64,000 nucleotides of DNA from Trichoplax adhaerens (lineage: Eukaryota; Placozoa; Uniplacotomia; Trichoplacea; Trichoplacidae), in assembly GCF_000150275.1 (NCBI RefSeq), contig NW_002060945.1, positions 663,067 through 727,066 of the forward strand, given 5' to 3'. Positions 50,316 through 61,479 of this stretch are shown here, in pieces; positions within the stretch are counted from its first letter, which is position 1; each line of letters begins with the position of its first letter. The notes under the pieces are model-generated. The model was not told where the DNA came from. It saw nothing but the letters and a program-made list of their open reading frames with translations, and made no database searches. The position numbers and the translations under genes were made by a program.

Positions 50316-52023
50316 TGAAATACTACCGTAATGTTTATAAAATTATGTTAGTAGGCAATTTGACAAGCTTAATTTTATTCTTTGTCACTATTTAAACAAT
50401 ATTTTAATTATAATACCTTAGCTTTGTTGACAAGCCTTATTCTGCTCTGATCTGTACACAATATGCTTCTTAATCAACCTTTATTCAAAGTTGATAAGGA
50501 TGTAATCACCCACCTCCATCTTGACGATTCTATAGAAACACTGCAATTAATAGAATACGTACAGAAGGTGAAAATTCTAAATTAACATATATATAGATTA
50601 ATCCTAAGCTACTAATGCATTATAAAATTATTTTAACATTGTACTGTAAACCATACCAATACTGAAGATAAGTTTACTTAAACTTAATGTATCATGACTT
50701 TATGATGAGATTTCTATCATTTGACTTAATGGAACAAAATTTAAAATAAATGCTAAAATCTTCTCTACGTGTGATTACTATGTTGTCCGTGGCAACTCCT
50801 CATAAGTGTGTATCTAAATTATTAGCAGATAGGTAAAGACAAGACTCAATCGTATAGTAATATAGTAGTATTTCTTAATCAACGATTTATCTCGTATTGA
50901 CGGTAAAACTATTAACAGGTATCAAACTTTGTATCCGTATGAGTACATTTTCGCAAGCATCCTCATTTCATTAAGAAAGAATGCCAACTGGTTTTACTTT
51001 ACTTTATATCTTTACATCGCTACATTCATATTAAAAAATTAGTTAAGGTAGACGAAATGATTTTAATTTCATAACGTCCTTGGTAAATGCTCAATTTATT
51101 TAATACAGTAATATGCACACTATGCCACCATATGCTAATCAAATGTACTACTGTACTTTATAATTGGATTTTAAACTCTTAATTCCAGGTAACCCACCAA
51201 AATATCTACGTTATTATTAAATGAAAGGAACTATGAGTAAACCATTAAATCCTTGTGCACGAGTATATCATAGGAGAACTTGTAGGTCCTCTAGTTGTCC
51301 CAATAACATTAGTAGAAATATTATACGCATAGTATAGTATGCACATTCTATATTATTAAAGGAAGCGACATAAATGGTCAACTTTTAATTATTTTCATAG
51401 GAAAACATTATAAATTTCAGCTACATTGACAGAATAATTAATAGCTATTCAAGTATTGACGAAAAATATTCAGGATTGTAATTAATATCTATAATTTACA
51501 TAAAGAAGGAATATTTGTTCATACTAGAATATCAAAAATGTGAAGTGTATATATGCGATAGAGTTAAGAGCCTACAATTGCTGAATAAGCAAGCCATCAA
51601 GAATAAAAAAACTCTATATTTAAGTTGATAATCAATTTTTTACTTAAAAGCCAATACAGTAAAATATCTAGATACCACTCAATTATCTATTACAAATGCA
51701 AGCGTTTGCATAAGACTGCTACAGCCAAAATTGATGCTTATACAAGAAATTTCTAAGTATTAAAATAGAGTCATTTCAGGAAAGATTTCAACAAGCTTTC
51801 AAGTAGAAATTTTAATATTATATATATATTTATAGATTATAATCGATGGTTTTCATGTTATTTATAACAAGTGTTAAATCATCGCCTATAAACACATGGC
51901 CAGTAAAATGGCCATATATCATATCTTTTGTTTAATAACAGGCAATAATTATAATTATCAATTAATACTAAAACAAAAATATAATCAACTAGAGGTAGGA
52001 AGGATTAAGAAAATTATTTTTTG
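50316..52023. other. Intergenic, with one small spliced frame
   Basis: AT-rich. The only candidate is the three-exon frame at 50463-51042, listed separately. Nothing is seen from 51.05 to 52.0 kb. Confidence 0.4.
50463..51042 (+). CDS. Hypothetical 84-residue protein, three exons
   Basis: Exons 50463-50567, 50807-50832 and 50919-51042 join in phase (0, then 2) and end in TAG, giving 84 residues. The first part is acidic and helix-like (LDDSIETLQLIEYVQK); the last part is hydrophobic (WFYFTLYLYIATFIL), possibly one membrane helix. I recognise no family. It could also be a chance assembly of splice-like sites, or belong to a longer transcript read through from the upstream coiled-coil gene. 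Confidence 0.2.
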
Positions 52024-54968
52024 TTATTGGAGATTTATTTTATCCAGATAATCTAAACGGAAAAGTTGCACTCTCTGATTGTCTCGATCAGAGACATAAA
52101 GAACTCCCTGACTATCAAATGAGATGCCAGATGGTCGTTTAAAACAACCTTCAGCTGAGCCAGAACCACCAAAATGACATAAAACGCGTCCTTCTGGAGT
52201 TAATACTTGAATTCTATCATTATTCGAATCTGCAATGACCAAATTACCTCTTTGATCAATGGCAATACCATGCGGTTCATGGAACTGTCCTGCTTCTTTA
52301 CCGTAGCTGCCGAGTACTTTTTTTACTGTACCATGGGGATCAAATATCTTAATGCAATGATTGGCAGTATCGGTAACATGGATAAATCCTTCCTCAGAAG
52401 CTACAACACCAATTGGTAGATCTAGCCGGCCATCATGGAAACCGATATCACGGATAAAGTCTCCATTGTACTGCAACATCTATTGATATAAAATAGGATA
52501 CCAATAATTAAGCTTCTGATGCTCGGATATTTTAAGATCGCTTAAATCATCCCATTAAAATAACTATATTTATCAAATAAATTTTACCTGAACTCTTTTA
52601 TTACTTTCGTCAACCACTAGCAGCCTTTTATGTAAATAGGAAGAAATAGCTGCTGGTTGTGGCTTGTTTTCACTCCTGCCGCGTCTATGTAGCGCGATTA
52701 AACTGATAAATGTACCAGTTTGCGTATATTTCCTTGCTTTATGATCGTCAATATTATGATAATTATACGTAACGACAACGAAACCATCTTGGGTTATAGT
52801 GATACCTAAAAATAAATGAGGAAAGTTTAATTGTATTTTTTCTACTAAGAATTATAGTAATTTATCGTAGTAGTTAGTTCTAAGTTTAACTGCTTTCAAA
52901 GAAAGTGATTATAAGCGTTACAATGTCTGAAATAAATATCAGTTGCTAGTATTAGTGCACGAATATCAACGCTTAGAAATCTAAAATTTTTTTATAGCTG
53001 TCAGTCAGTATGCTACCTGAAATGGTATAAACGATGGCTTGTACGTTATTTTTAGCAATTATGATTACTTAATTGAAAAGTAAAGTTGGATTGTACCTTT
53101 AGGTTCAGCATTTCTTAATCTGATAGGATTGATTGAACTACCGGCATCTTTATCTTTGTTGATGATATGGACACAAGTATTTCCAGAATCTACTACATAA
53201 ATGTAATCGCTACTAGCAGCAACGGCAGTAGGACTGTGAAATTTCATCGGATCAGTAGGATCACCATTATCACTGATATATTTTATAAAGACTGGTGTAG
53301 GTCCATCTTGAGTAGATTCCACAATTGGCTAGTGAAAATTGAAAAGAATAATTTAACTAAGATTAAAGATATCAATGTAAATTACAATAATTACACTACA
53401 TAAAATTATTAAGTACAAATCGTGGATAATAATTTAGCTCTATCAGCGTATTACTGAACTATCTTTGTTACTATCATACTTAAGCAGTAATCATAAATGC
53501 TATAGCTCAGTATCTGTGAACTTATTGTAAAATTTTAGCAATGGACTAACTAATATCGATTGTAGTTATAGAATCTAATATGAACTAAGACTGATACCGA
53601 CATTAAAGTATACTAAAGGATCTACTGCACTGAAGAAGCTTGGAAATTGGTAAACGAGAATGATGCAAATTCACTAAGGTGATGCTGCCTAGCCATACTA
53701 AATAACTGAACATTAATCTTAACGTGTATTTAATTTCATCTCAGACATATATAGTTTGTTTACCTGATTTTCACCTTCTTCTTCACAGGGACTAATCGTT
53801 AAGATAATCTCGTCTTTTACTGTCATCGAATCTAGACTACTTTGTTTAATCAATTTGCTTCTTTTTAGCGATGATAAGGTAGCTGGAGTATCAATAATGT
53901 AACGATTTTCTCCGTTGCTATAGCCAGATTTAGCTCTACCATTCATAAGTTGTTCATCTCCATAACCATTTAATTTAGTTTCACTAACTAATGTTGCTAC
54001 AATCCTTTCCTTCGTAGCTAAATGAGCCTTACAGTCTTCTAATTGCCGCTGTAAACGATCAATTTGATCGCATAATGTAGTGATTGTATTCTCTTGTGCC
54101 ATATTTGCAGTTTCAGCTCGTATTAATTCTTGTTGCATTGCAGAAATGATAGCATTTTTTTCAGCTACAATTTCATCCTGACGCTGTGGCAAGGTTTTAT
54201 TGATGATATCAGGTGAAACAGTAGAATCTGTAAAATAACATCATAAATTTTTAATAATACGATTGAAGCTAAATGCACATTAGTATAATTATTATATTAA
54301 AGTGCGTCCCTTTATCTAAATAAGGCTATCATTTCTACATTTTTACATCGTTGTAACTTACAAAAATCTTCCTGGTAGGCCTGCTGACTATTATTAGCGT
54401 AATTTCTAGTACCAATGTAGATCTTCATTGGCGATCCTGCACGTTGACAAGGCAAAGGTTGGCTCTTATCTTCAAGAGTATTCCTAACACGATAGTAGTT
54501 ATTCGATCGTGCTATACTGCTAAATTCTCGTTGTAATGGCTCTTGCGATTGATTCTTAGTAGATAATGCTTGTAAAATATCGTTGTTGCTTTCAGTTTTA
54601 TGATTTCTGAATTGTTGAATAATTTGTTGGACATCAACCTCATTTTCATCCAGAATAGGGTTGTTAGTGTCTAGACTACGAATTCTTTTTTTGATATGTT
54701 TTGCCTCATAATTTTCGATAGCCTTGGTTAAATCAGGATTATTCAAATTTCTTATTAAACCTTTCAAGAATGATACATGTTGGACATCGATTAAACGACT
54801 GTTCCATAGGATGCTCAAGAAGCCCATTGGATTACGAATTTTTCGTAATTCATCGTGTGGTACAAACGCTTTACATAGGGTAGTCAGTTTCTCAATATCA
54901 TTATTATTTAACTTTTCGGATAGTTCATCAAACAAGCTAATGAGATGAATCCTTGCTTGATTAGCCAT
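52024..54968 (-). CDS. Death-effector-domain, coiled-coil, NHL-repeat protein
   Basis: Five exons: 54968-54362, 54227-53764, 53328-53097, 52805-52588, 52479-52024; total 1977 nt, 658 residues, all phases consistent. Residues 1-90 look like a death effector domain: hydrophobic helix pattern HLISLFDELSEKL, IEKLTTLCKAFVP, FLSILWNSRLID, FLKGLIRNL, and NNPDLTKAIENYE in the place of the family's charged RxDL end. A polar linker follows to about 215, then a coiled coil (about 218-285, DEIVAEKNAIISAMQQELIR). Residues about 375-655 carry NHL beta-propeller repeats: IHVTDTANHCIKIFDPHG, GIAIDQRGNLVIADSNNDR, GVLYVSDRDNQRVQLF. Coiled coil plus NHL is the TRIM-NHL layout, but no RING or B-box is present and a DED takes their place. 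This suggests an adaptor that joins death-fold signalling to propeller-based target or RNA binding. Confidence 0.82.
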
Positions 54969-57900
54969 AATACAAAGTCTTCACAATTGATAATTTTAAA
55001 AAATCGAAATTCACAAACGATACCTGTAGTATTAAACCTGAGATATCACCGGAACGTAATTTTACTTGATTAAGATGAATTTATGATGATTTACTTGCCG
55101 ATGATATCAAGTTAGCTTGCACATTGAGAATTATTCAAAGGACTAAAATTTTAAAATATTCCAAGCTTAGGTTGATCTGCTTAACCTGAAAAGTATGGTA
55201 ATTATCCAAGAATAGTAAAGCGGTGTACGACGGTAAAGTTGTTGGGTAAGAATTGGTAGTTTAAATTTATACTTTTAGTGTAACGAATGCAGATAGTATC
55301 TATTTAGTATTAATTACCCCAGCTGACCATTTATACAATATAACGGCTAATGAAGTTAAATTGTTCAAATGCTTAAGAAACACTCGTCGAAAGTGGAATG
55401 CTTCATATATTTGGAAAAGTTGAGAAAAGCCTTCTGTAAATCGTAGCCCAATATAGCTAAATTGTTTATTACTGGCAAAAGACTTAAATGACTGATAAAC
55501 CAATCCAAAAGGGGTGAATAGATGGAAATAACGCAATTTCGAACGGATCGATAGAATGGCAATAAAGAAGAAAATATTATAGATCAGCGACGGAAAGAGA
55601 TTGAAAACGTTGCAGTTGCTAACCAGCTGTGGACAATTAGATGATAATCTAAATCGTAGAAGTAAAACCAAAATAGTAAGTTGTAATGGCTAACTTAGGT
55701 AACTAACCAACTATAAAATTTTCCCAAGTATTCATTGAACGTAAGAAAAACAAAGTCGATCATGAGATTTGCTATAGTTAAACGGCGGTTGAAGCTAATT
55801 CTTGGTTATGGTTGATAATTTCATCAATCCGATCCATAAACTGCAAGATAAATATTCAATTACAGATTAATCTTCTTCTACTATGCTCTACAGGAAGAGT
55901 GCCTGCTGATGGATTTGTTTTGGTTGCTAAGATACCCTGTCCCTCATGTGATCAAACTCGGAAAGACAATAACAATGACGAAGATGTTCGGGTGGCTAAA
56001 TAGATCGCTAGCATAGCCAAGATAATTTCCTATTTTTATTCTAATTGTTCATCAAATTGTTCCATTAATGGTGTAATACGAATAATAGGCAAGTTGTTGA
56101 TTTACTAATATCAATACAGTTGTTCCATTGACTTTAAATGAGAATCTATTGACGATCTTGCAATAATATTCAACTTCGAATTAATTTGTGTCATGTCCAT
56201 TCTGCCTAAGATTGCCTCGTTGTGATAGTTTAAAATAGATACTTAAATAATCTGATAGTCATTTTGACTACAAAGTGGTCAGCTGGCTTATCATTTTACC
56301 GTAGAAGGCACTTTCAGATGATATTGTCTATTAGCTAGTTAAATACCCTTATTAGTTATCGTATCAATTTGGCAACCTTACTGTTATAGCGACCTGTACT
56401 TGACAATTTTCTTGGATAAGATACTAGAATTATACGAATAAAGAATAGCAATCATCGTTTAGCCTTATTTCTGTCATTTTCTACTTATTTTAAGAGGATA
56501 TATCGAATGATTGATTAAATCAATGATAAGTTTGATCAAATTTATAAAGGATAGTATTTCTTTTGACATAAATTCGAACGTGCTTAGCGATTTGTATGGA
56601 AAATGCTGACAACTTCTATTCCTTGATTTACTCTTTCTTCAATGTATTGCAATCGGAGATCAATTAAAGGCTAGATGATAATCCTTAATGAACCTAAAAA
56701 TTAATGATTTCCATCAACTGTAAAAGTAAATTTCATGTATGAAAGTGAGATGAAAAAGGTTGATCGGTTATACTAATGGCCTAACTATAATTAATTATTT
56801 TCCTTCTCTTTAGTCTTTCTCTTACTTTTTTTTCTGACTACACAATATCACTGTTGACTCGATTTGTAAAACTAACTGTAAGTTGAGTATTTTATTAAGA
56901 AGCGATTGTATGCTGAAATTTAGTAATAGTCCTAATACGAGTAGTTAGCTGCCACCAGCCTAACGAGTTCACTCCCTGATGTTATGACTGCTGCTCATCG
57001 AATAAGAACAAATGAAACCATTATTAAGATCATTCTATTGATAATTATACATTGAAATCAATAACTGATTTATAATAGCTTCATTCATCGTAATAGCCAT
57101 AAGAAATGAGAGAAATGATACTACATTAAGTACGGTAATTACCAATAATAAAGGTCAGAATGGGCTCTGAAATGGACACAAACGATAAAGTGCTTATCGT
57201 CTAATTTATTATGATTCTTCCTAGGAATGAGTTATTTTATTTGGTTGGATTGATTTTTTCAGCTTTATCAATAATTAATTTAGCATGCACATAGTTTTAT
57301 TCATTTCCTGTAGCTGTTAAAATGATAGATTGATATTATAACAATAGGTACAGGGTGTAGTACGGATATGTCATGAAATCAAAAATTGATAAAAATATCC
57401 ATCATTTATTTATAATATTAAAATTCATCAGCGAATAATTTCATTCTATTGTACGAGAAATTTTGAGTAAAGAGTGTTAAAGAGAAGGATAGGAAATCAA
57501 TTGTAACTTTTAGAACGAGTAGAATAATGTCGATCGTGAAAACTGTTATCCATTTCTACAAAATCATCTTAATATTACAGTATTTTAAAAACGACTAAAC
57601 AGATACAGCTAGAATTGATAAAGCTTTTAATATGAAATCGCACTTTCTCCAAATGAACTGTTCGGTTATGGATAAATGCTGTAAACTTCAGTAAGAATAA
57701 ATTAGTAGTATTCTAGCTTATTTACTGATTGATATAATAATTAATGTTAACTTATGTTGTATCAAATCAAATAGTTGTATTATGAGACATAGTCAAGAAC
57801 TACGCTAGTTCAAATAGATACTTATCTTCGAATCTCTTGAGATCCTTCAAGTATTTCCATCTGTTTACCCTCCCACTTAAAAATATCATTGATGATATTG

Positions 57901-58596
57901 TACCAAAATAAGAACTGTTTACAACCCTCTCAGAAACGGCATAATTAATTACCATATTCCTTTCCGTGCAACTTCCATTTTATTCCCAATACAAATTTAG
58001 GGATGATAGTTATCGTGACTAGAAAGTAATTATGGTATAAATATAAGTTTTATCGCTAATGACATTCTACAATAATTGTAATGGTAGCTATAGTTTATCA
58101 AAAGTTAAAAGATTATTTCTTATTCATTAAATACTCATTCTTGCTTAATGTTCAAAGAAATTAGGGCTTGTTATACAGCTACGAATAGAACTGTTGAGAT
58201 GTTTAGTTTAATATCATCCTGAAAATAGCAGATTATGAACCTGTATCAGAATTTATAAAATAGACAGCCTCTAGAATATTTGTTTTTTAACGAGAATGGC
58301 CGTTTATTATAAATGCGATAGTTATTAAGCTGTTTTATCATTCATATGATCTCTTTGATGGTCGAAAATTTCTACGTACAAATTGATGATAATATCATTC
58401 ACGCTTATAAAGATAGTAAAAAAACTAAGGTTCTACTGATACATCTTATAAGTACATCGTATGAACTGTTCATTTAGATTAGAAGCAGAGAATGAAATTT
58501 ATATGAAAGATTTACTTCTCTAAATTATTACTAACTTTAAGAAAGCCTGGGATGATTTGAGCAATAAATTTATGCTAAAAAACAATACAAGATCAC

Positions 58597-58733
58597 GAAA
58601 ATGATACTTACCTAGATTACCAAATATATTCTCGCTAAGGCACTAAAACACCTGCAACTAGGATTACGAAATGATGCTTTATTTACCTGGATTACTAAAA
58701 TATATTCTCGCTGAGACATTAAAACAGCTGTAA
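58597..58733. repeat. Two tandem copies of a 70-bp unit
   Basis: Both copies carry AAATGAT, then TTACCT, GATTAC and ATATATTCTCGCT, followed by ACTAAAACACCTG in the first and ATTAAAACAGCTG in the second. The copies have diverged by substitutions and small indels. Confidence 0.7.
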
Positions 58734-59643
58734 CAGTTGCAATGGTACTCAAAGTTCAAGTTGTTCTATAACCATGGAGATCATAAATAAATTGAAAAAT
58801 TATTTAGTGTAGAAAAAACGGGATATCCATCGATAGCTGTAATTAAAGTTGATAGAATGCAATCGTTGTCAACAGGATGAAGTTTATTAATGAATATTTC
58901 AGTTCAATACTGTTAGCAAATAAAAATAACAATATAAATAATTAGCTATCAATATAGTTTATTGCGTAGTAATAACTATTATTCAATCCATTGGAGAGGT
59001 AATAACATGCCAAGAATCTACAATCTCTTAATAGTTATTATCCGAGAGAAATACAATCCATAAGGTATAGTATCATTCCAAATGTTTTATAAATCGATGA
59101 ATATCACATTTGATCAGTTTACACATGTTAATTTTATCACCTATTTTTAGTTTTTCTGTATTCTTATTCTTAAATTGAATAAGCTATTAATTATTGCTTA
59201 TTGATTACTTATTATATATCTAAATACCCTTCCAATCATCTTAATGTATTCAAGTTCTTCACAGATGAATTGCATGCTCTAATTTCTATTTAGTTACCAC
59301 TTAACAGTCAATTTGTTGTCAATTTATTATTTTGAGTATGCTGATGACTTACTTATAATATTCATAGACCAAGAAATTTACTAGATGATATACTAGCATT
59401 TATGTAAAATAGTGTAACGATACTAAAACTGCTGTTTATTAACCCAACTTAGTCAAAAGCGAGTGATAGTTTTTCAGTGCTAAATATTAACGTACTAATG
59501 AAGATTGACAATAATGCTACCATAAAGTAGATATTTCTTTACATTTATACACTAAAAATAATGACAACTTTAAATGAGATGCAAGTACCATTTTTACATT
59601 GTATCCGTACATGTATTTTTACTCCTATAATTCAATTTCTTAA

Positions 59644-59886
59644 ATCTATTCGTAGAATTAGTCGCATTATCTTGACATTATACTTATTTCGGATACTACA
59701 TATATTGAAAAATAAGGGATAAAAGAATAGATTATCTATTCTGGTAACACATTTCTATCGGTGTCTATGTGTATTACACTTGTATAACTCAACCTATTAA
59801 ATCTATTTACGGGATTAATCATTTTATCTTGATATCATTCTCAGTTCGTATATTACACATATTGGAAAGCAAGGAATTAATGAATA
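59644..59886. repeat. Two diverged direct copies, about 88 bp each, 155 bp apart
   Basis: First copy about 59644-59729, second about 59799-59886. Shared words include AAATCTATT, TTATCTTGA, CACATAT or TACATAT, TTG(A/G)AAA and GAATAG. An old duplication with no coding content. Confidence 0.5.
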
Positions 59887-60759
59887 GCTTAATCTAATGC
59901 ATAAAATTGATATCCATTCTTTTAGTTATAGAATTATCCTAAAGTTTCGCGACTACGATTTGTGCACAGATAAGTACAAAGTAAATTTAGCTATAATTAA
60001 GTTAGTTATTCCATTTCTTTCTAGGCATACACGCATATATTAGGACTAAAAGATTAAAACACTGCCCACCGTTATTTGTCAAAAATATTCCGTTACAGAT
60101 ATACATATGATGGGTTAATTGCTGTTTATTAATGTATTAATCTTCGTAATTATTTCTGTCTCTGTAATTAACAAAAAGCTGGAACTTATAATCAATATGG
60201 TCAAAGAAATGTTTGCAGATTGCATAATAATTTAGAAATACAGTGATATTAAAATAGAACTCAAAAAATTTGTAAGACTGTGATATAATATGGTGTTAGA
60301 CTTTAAAATAGATACGACTATATGATGTAAATAATAATTTTTCAAAATAATTCAAAAATGGCAGTGTTTTGGGTATGGATGTCATTTAAAATGTATCATG
60401 GAAAAAGCTATTAATTTTACCCTTACATTTCAGTTCATTAATCAAGTAATCATTCTATTTCTGATCAATTATTGTGATTCCATTTTGTGCTTGAAAATAT
60501 TTTAAAATTTCTTACAACTAATAACTTTATATTTGTGTCTATACTCTGCATAATTTAAGTAGGATATATATATATGATAGATGATTGATATCTTCTATGC
60601 ACATAAAGTAAAAATCATAATCATCGCAATTGTGATGTAATCATAGTAAATTAATATAGTCGTCCAACATAGGTGATGGTGCTACATTCATCAGTCAGTA
60701 CTAGTTTGCTTTTACAGTATCTTTAAATTGACCATCGTTAGGAAAAATTTTAATTTTTC

Positions 60760-61479
60760 TTAATCCTCTTTGACTTTAACCTCCGTTCTCCTACTCATAA
60801 ACCTTATTACAATTAATGGTAATACGATGGAAATGATAGGTCCTATCCAATATATGAGTAAATGCAGGTTTAAATCTTCAGTATTACAATGAGCAGTCAT
60901 GGTTTTAGCCATAATTGGATTGATAAAAACATCGATATGGCCGTAATAGAGATAGGTTATAGCAACGACGTAAAGTGTTTGTGAAACTCGATTGAAATCT
61001 TCATAACGACGAGTACACCAATCTAGTAAAAAGAGAAGTGAAGTACCTATAAATTCAATCCATGCGCGTTGAATTGGATCAAGACTTTGACAAGGATGAT
61101 CTTGATAGAAATGCTGAAAATAGTGATGAGGAAAGTAGTAAGGTGTAAAGAGATAAGCAGCGTAACCACCACATAACTGAGCAATCAAAAGAAGCAAATA
61201 GAAGAAGAAACGCCCGTCCAGAATAACAATTTCAGATATCCAACCTACATGACCAGTACATCCATCGAAGAAATAACATGTAGCTAAAATAACTGAGAAC
61301 AACCTTAACATTCGAATAGGCAAGGAAAATTGATGATCGGTAAAATTCAATTCCTGTATACAACAACTAAGTTGAAAGATGGCCATAAATTCACCAAAAA
61401 TAAGCCGACCATCACCCTTTAAAAATGGACGAACTAGACGACGTAATATTTGGCATAAAACAAAGGTAACGATTAACAT
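60760..61479 (-). CDS. Aquaporin of the AQP11/AQP12 (unorthodox) subfamily
   Basis: Membrane channel of the MIP superfamily, 239 residues in one exon (human AQP11 has 271). About six hydrophobic segments. The second pore box reads NPI within VFINPIMAKTMT, and the following LLIYWIGPIISIVLPLIV matches the AQP11 ending (VYWLAPSLGILL). The middle matches too: IAQLCGGYAAYLF, then a Cys-Pro-rich loop and DPIQRAWIEFIGTSLLFLL. The first box, NPC in vertebrate AQP11, is replaced by CTGHVG. Loss of that Asn suggests altered or lost water transport, or use of other solutes; AQP11-type proteins act in intracellular membranes such as the ER. The shorter N terminus could mean a missed upstream exon. Confidence 0.85.
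   Translation of the reverse strand: MLIVTFVLCQILRRLVRPFLKGDGRLIFGEFMAIFQLSCCIQELNFTDHQFSLPIRMLRLFSVILATCYFFDGCTGHVGWISEIVILDGRFFFYLLLLIAQLCGGYAAYLFTPYYFPHHYFQHFYQDHPCQSLDPIQRAWIEFIGTSLLFLLDWCTRRYEDFNRVSQTLYVVAITYLYYGHIDVFINPIMAKTMTAHCNTEDLNLHLLIYWIGPIISIVLPLIVIRFMSRRTEVKVKED

Larger units (their letters stand above)
54969..60759. other. Gene desert, AT-rich, with diverged duplications
   Basis: About 5.8 kb. A minus-strand frame of 123 codons (55671-55300; hydrophobic start, donor-like GGG-GTAATT near its end) is the longest open stretch but matches nothing I know. From 56.0 to 60.7 kb I see no exon on either strand, only short diverged repeats (58597-58733 and 59644-59886). Confidence 0.45.

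Noticed and set aside
55300-55671. Minus-strand frame of 123 codons with a hydrophobic start
   Set aside because: A donor-like site at its end is suggestive, but I found neither a next exon nor a family. Kept only as a note under the gene desert.
55812-56003. Plus-strand exon-like stretch reading VPADGFVLVAKIPCPSC
   Set aside because: It has an acceptor (CTACAG) and a stop, and a faint P-type-ATPase look (PADG), but no partner exons were found upstream.
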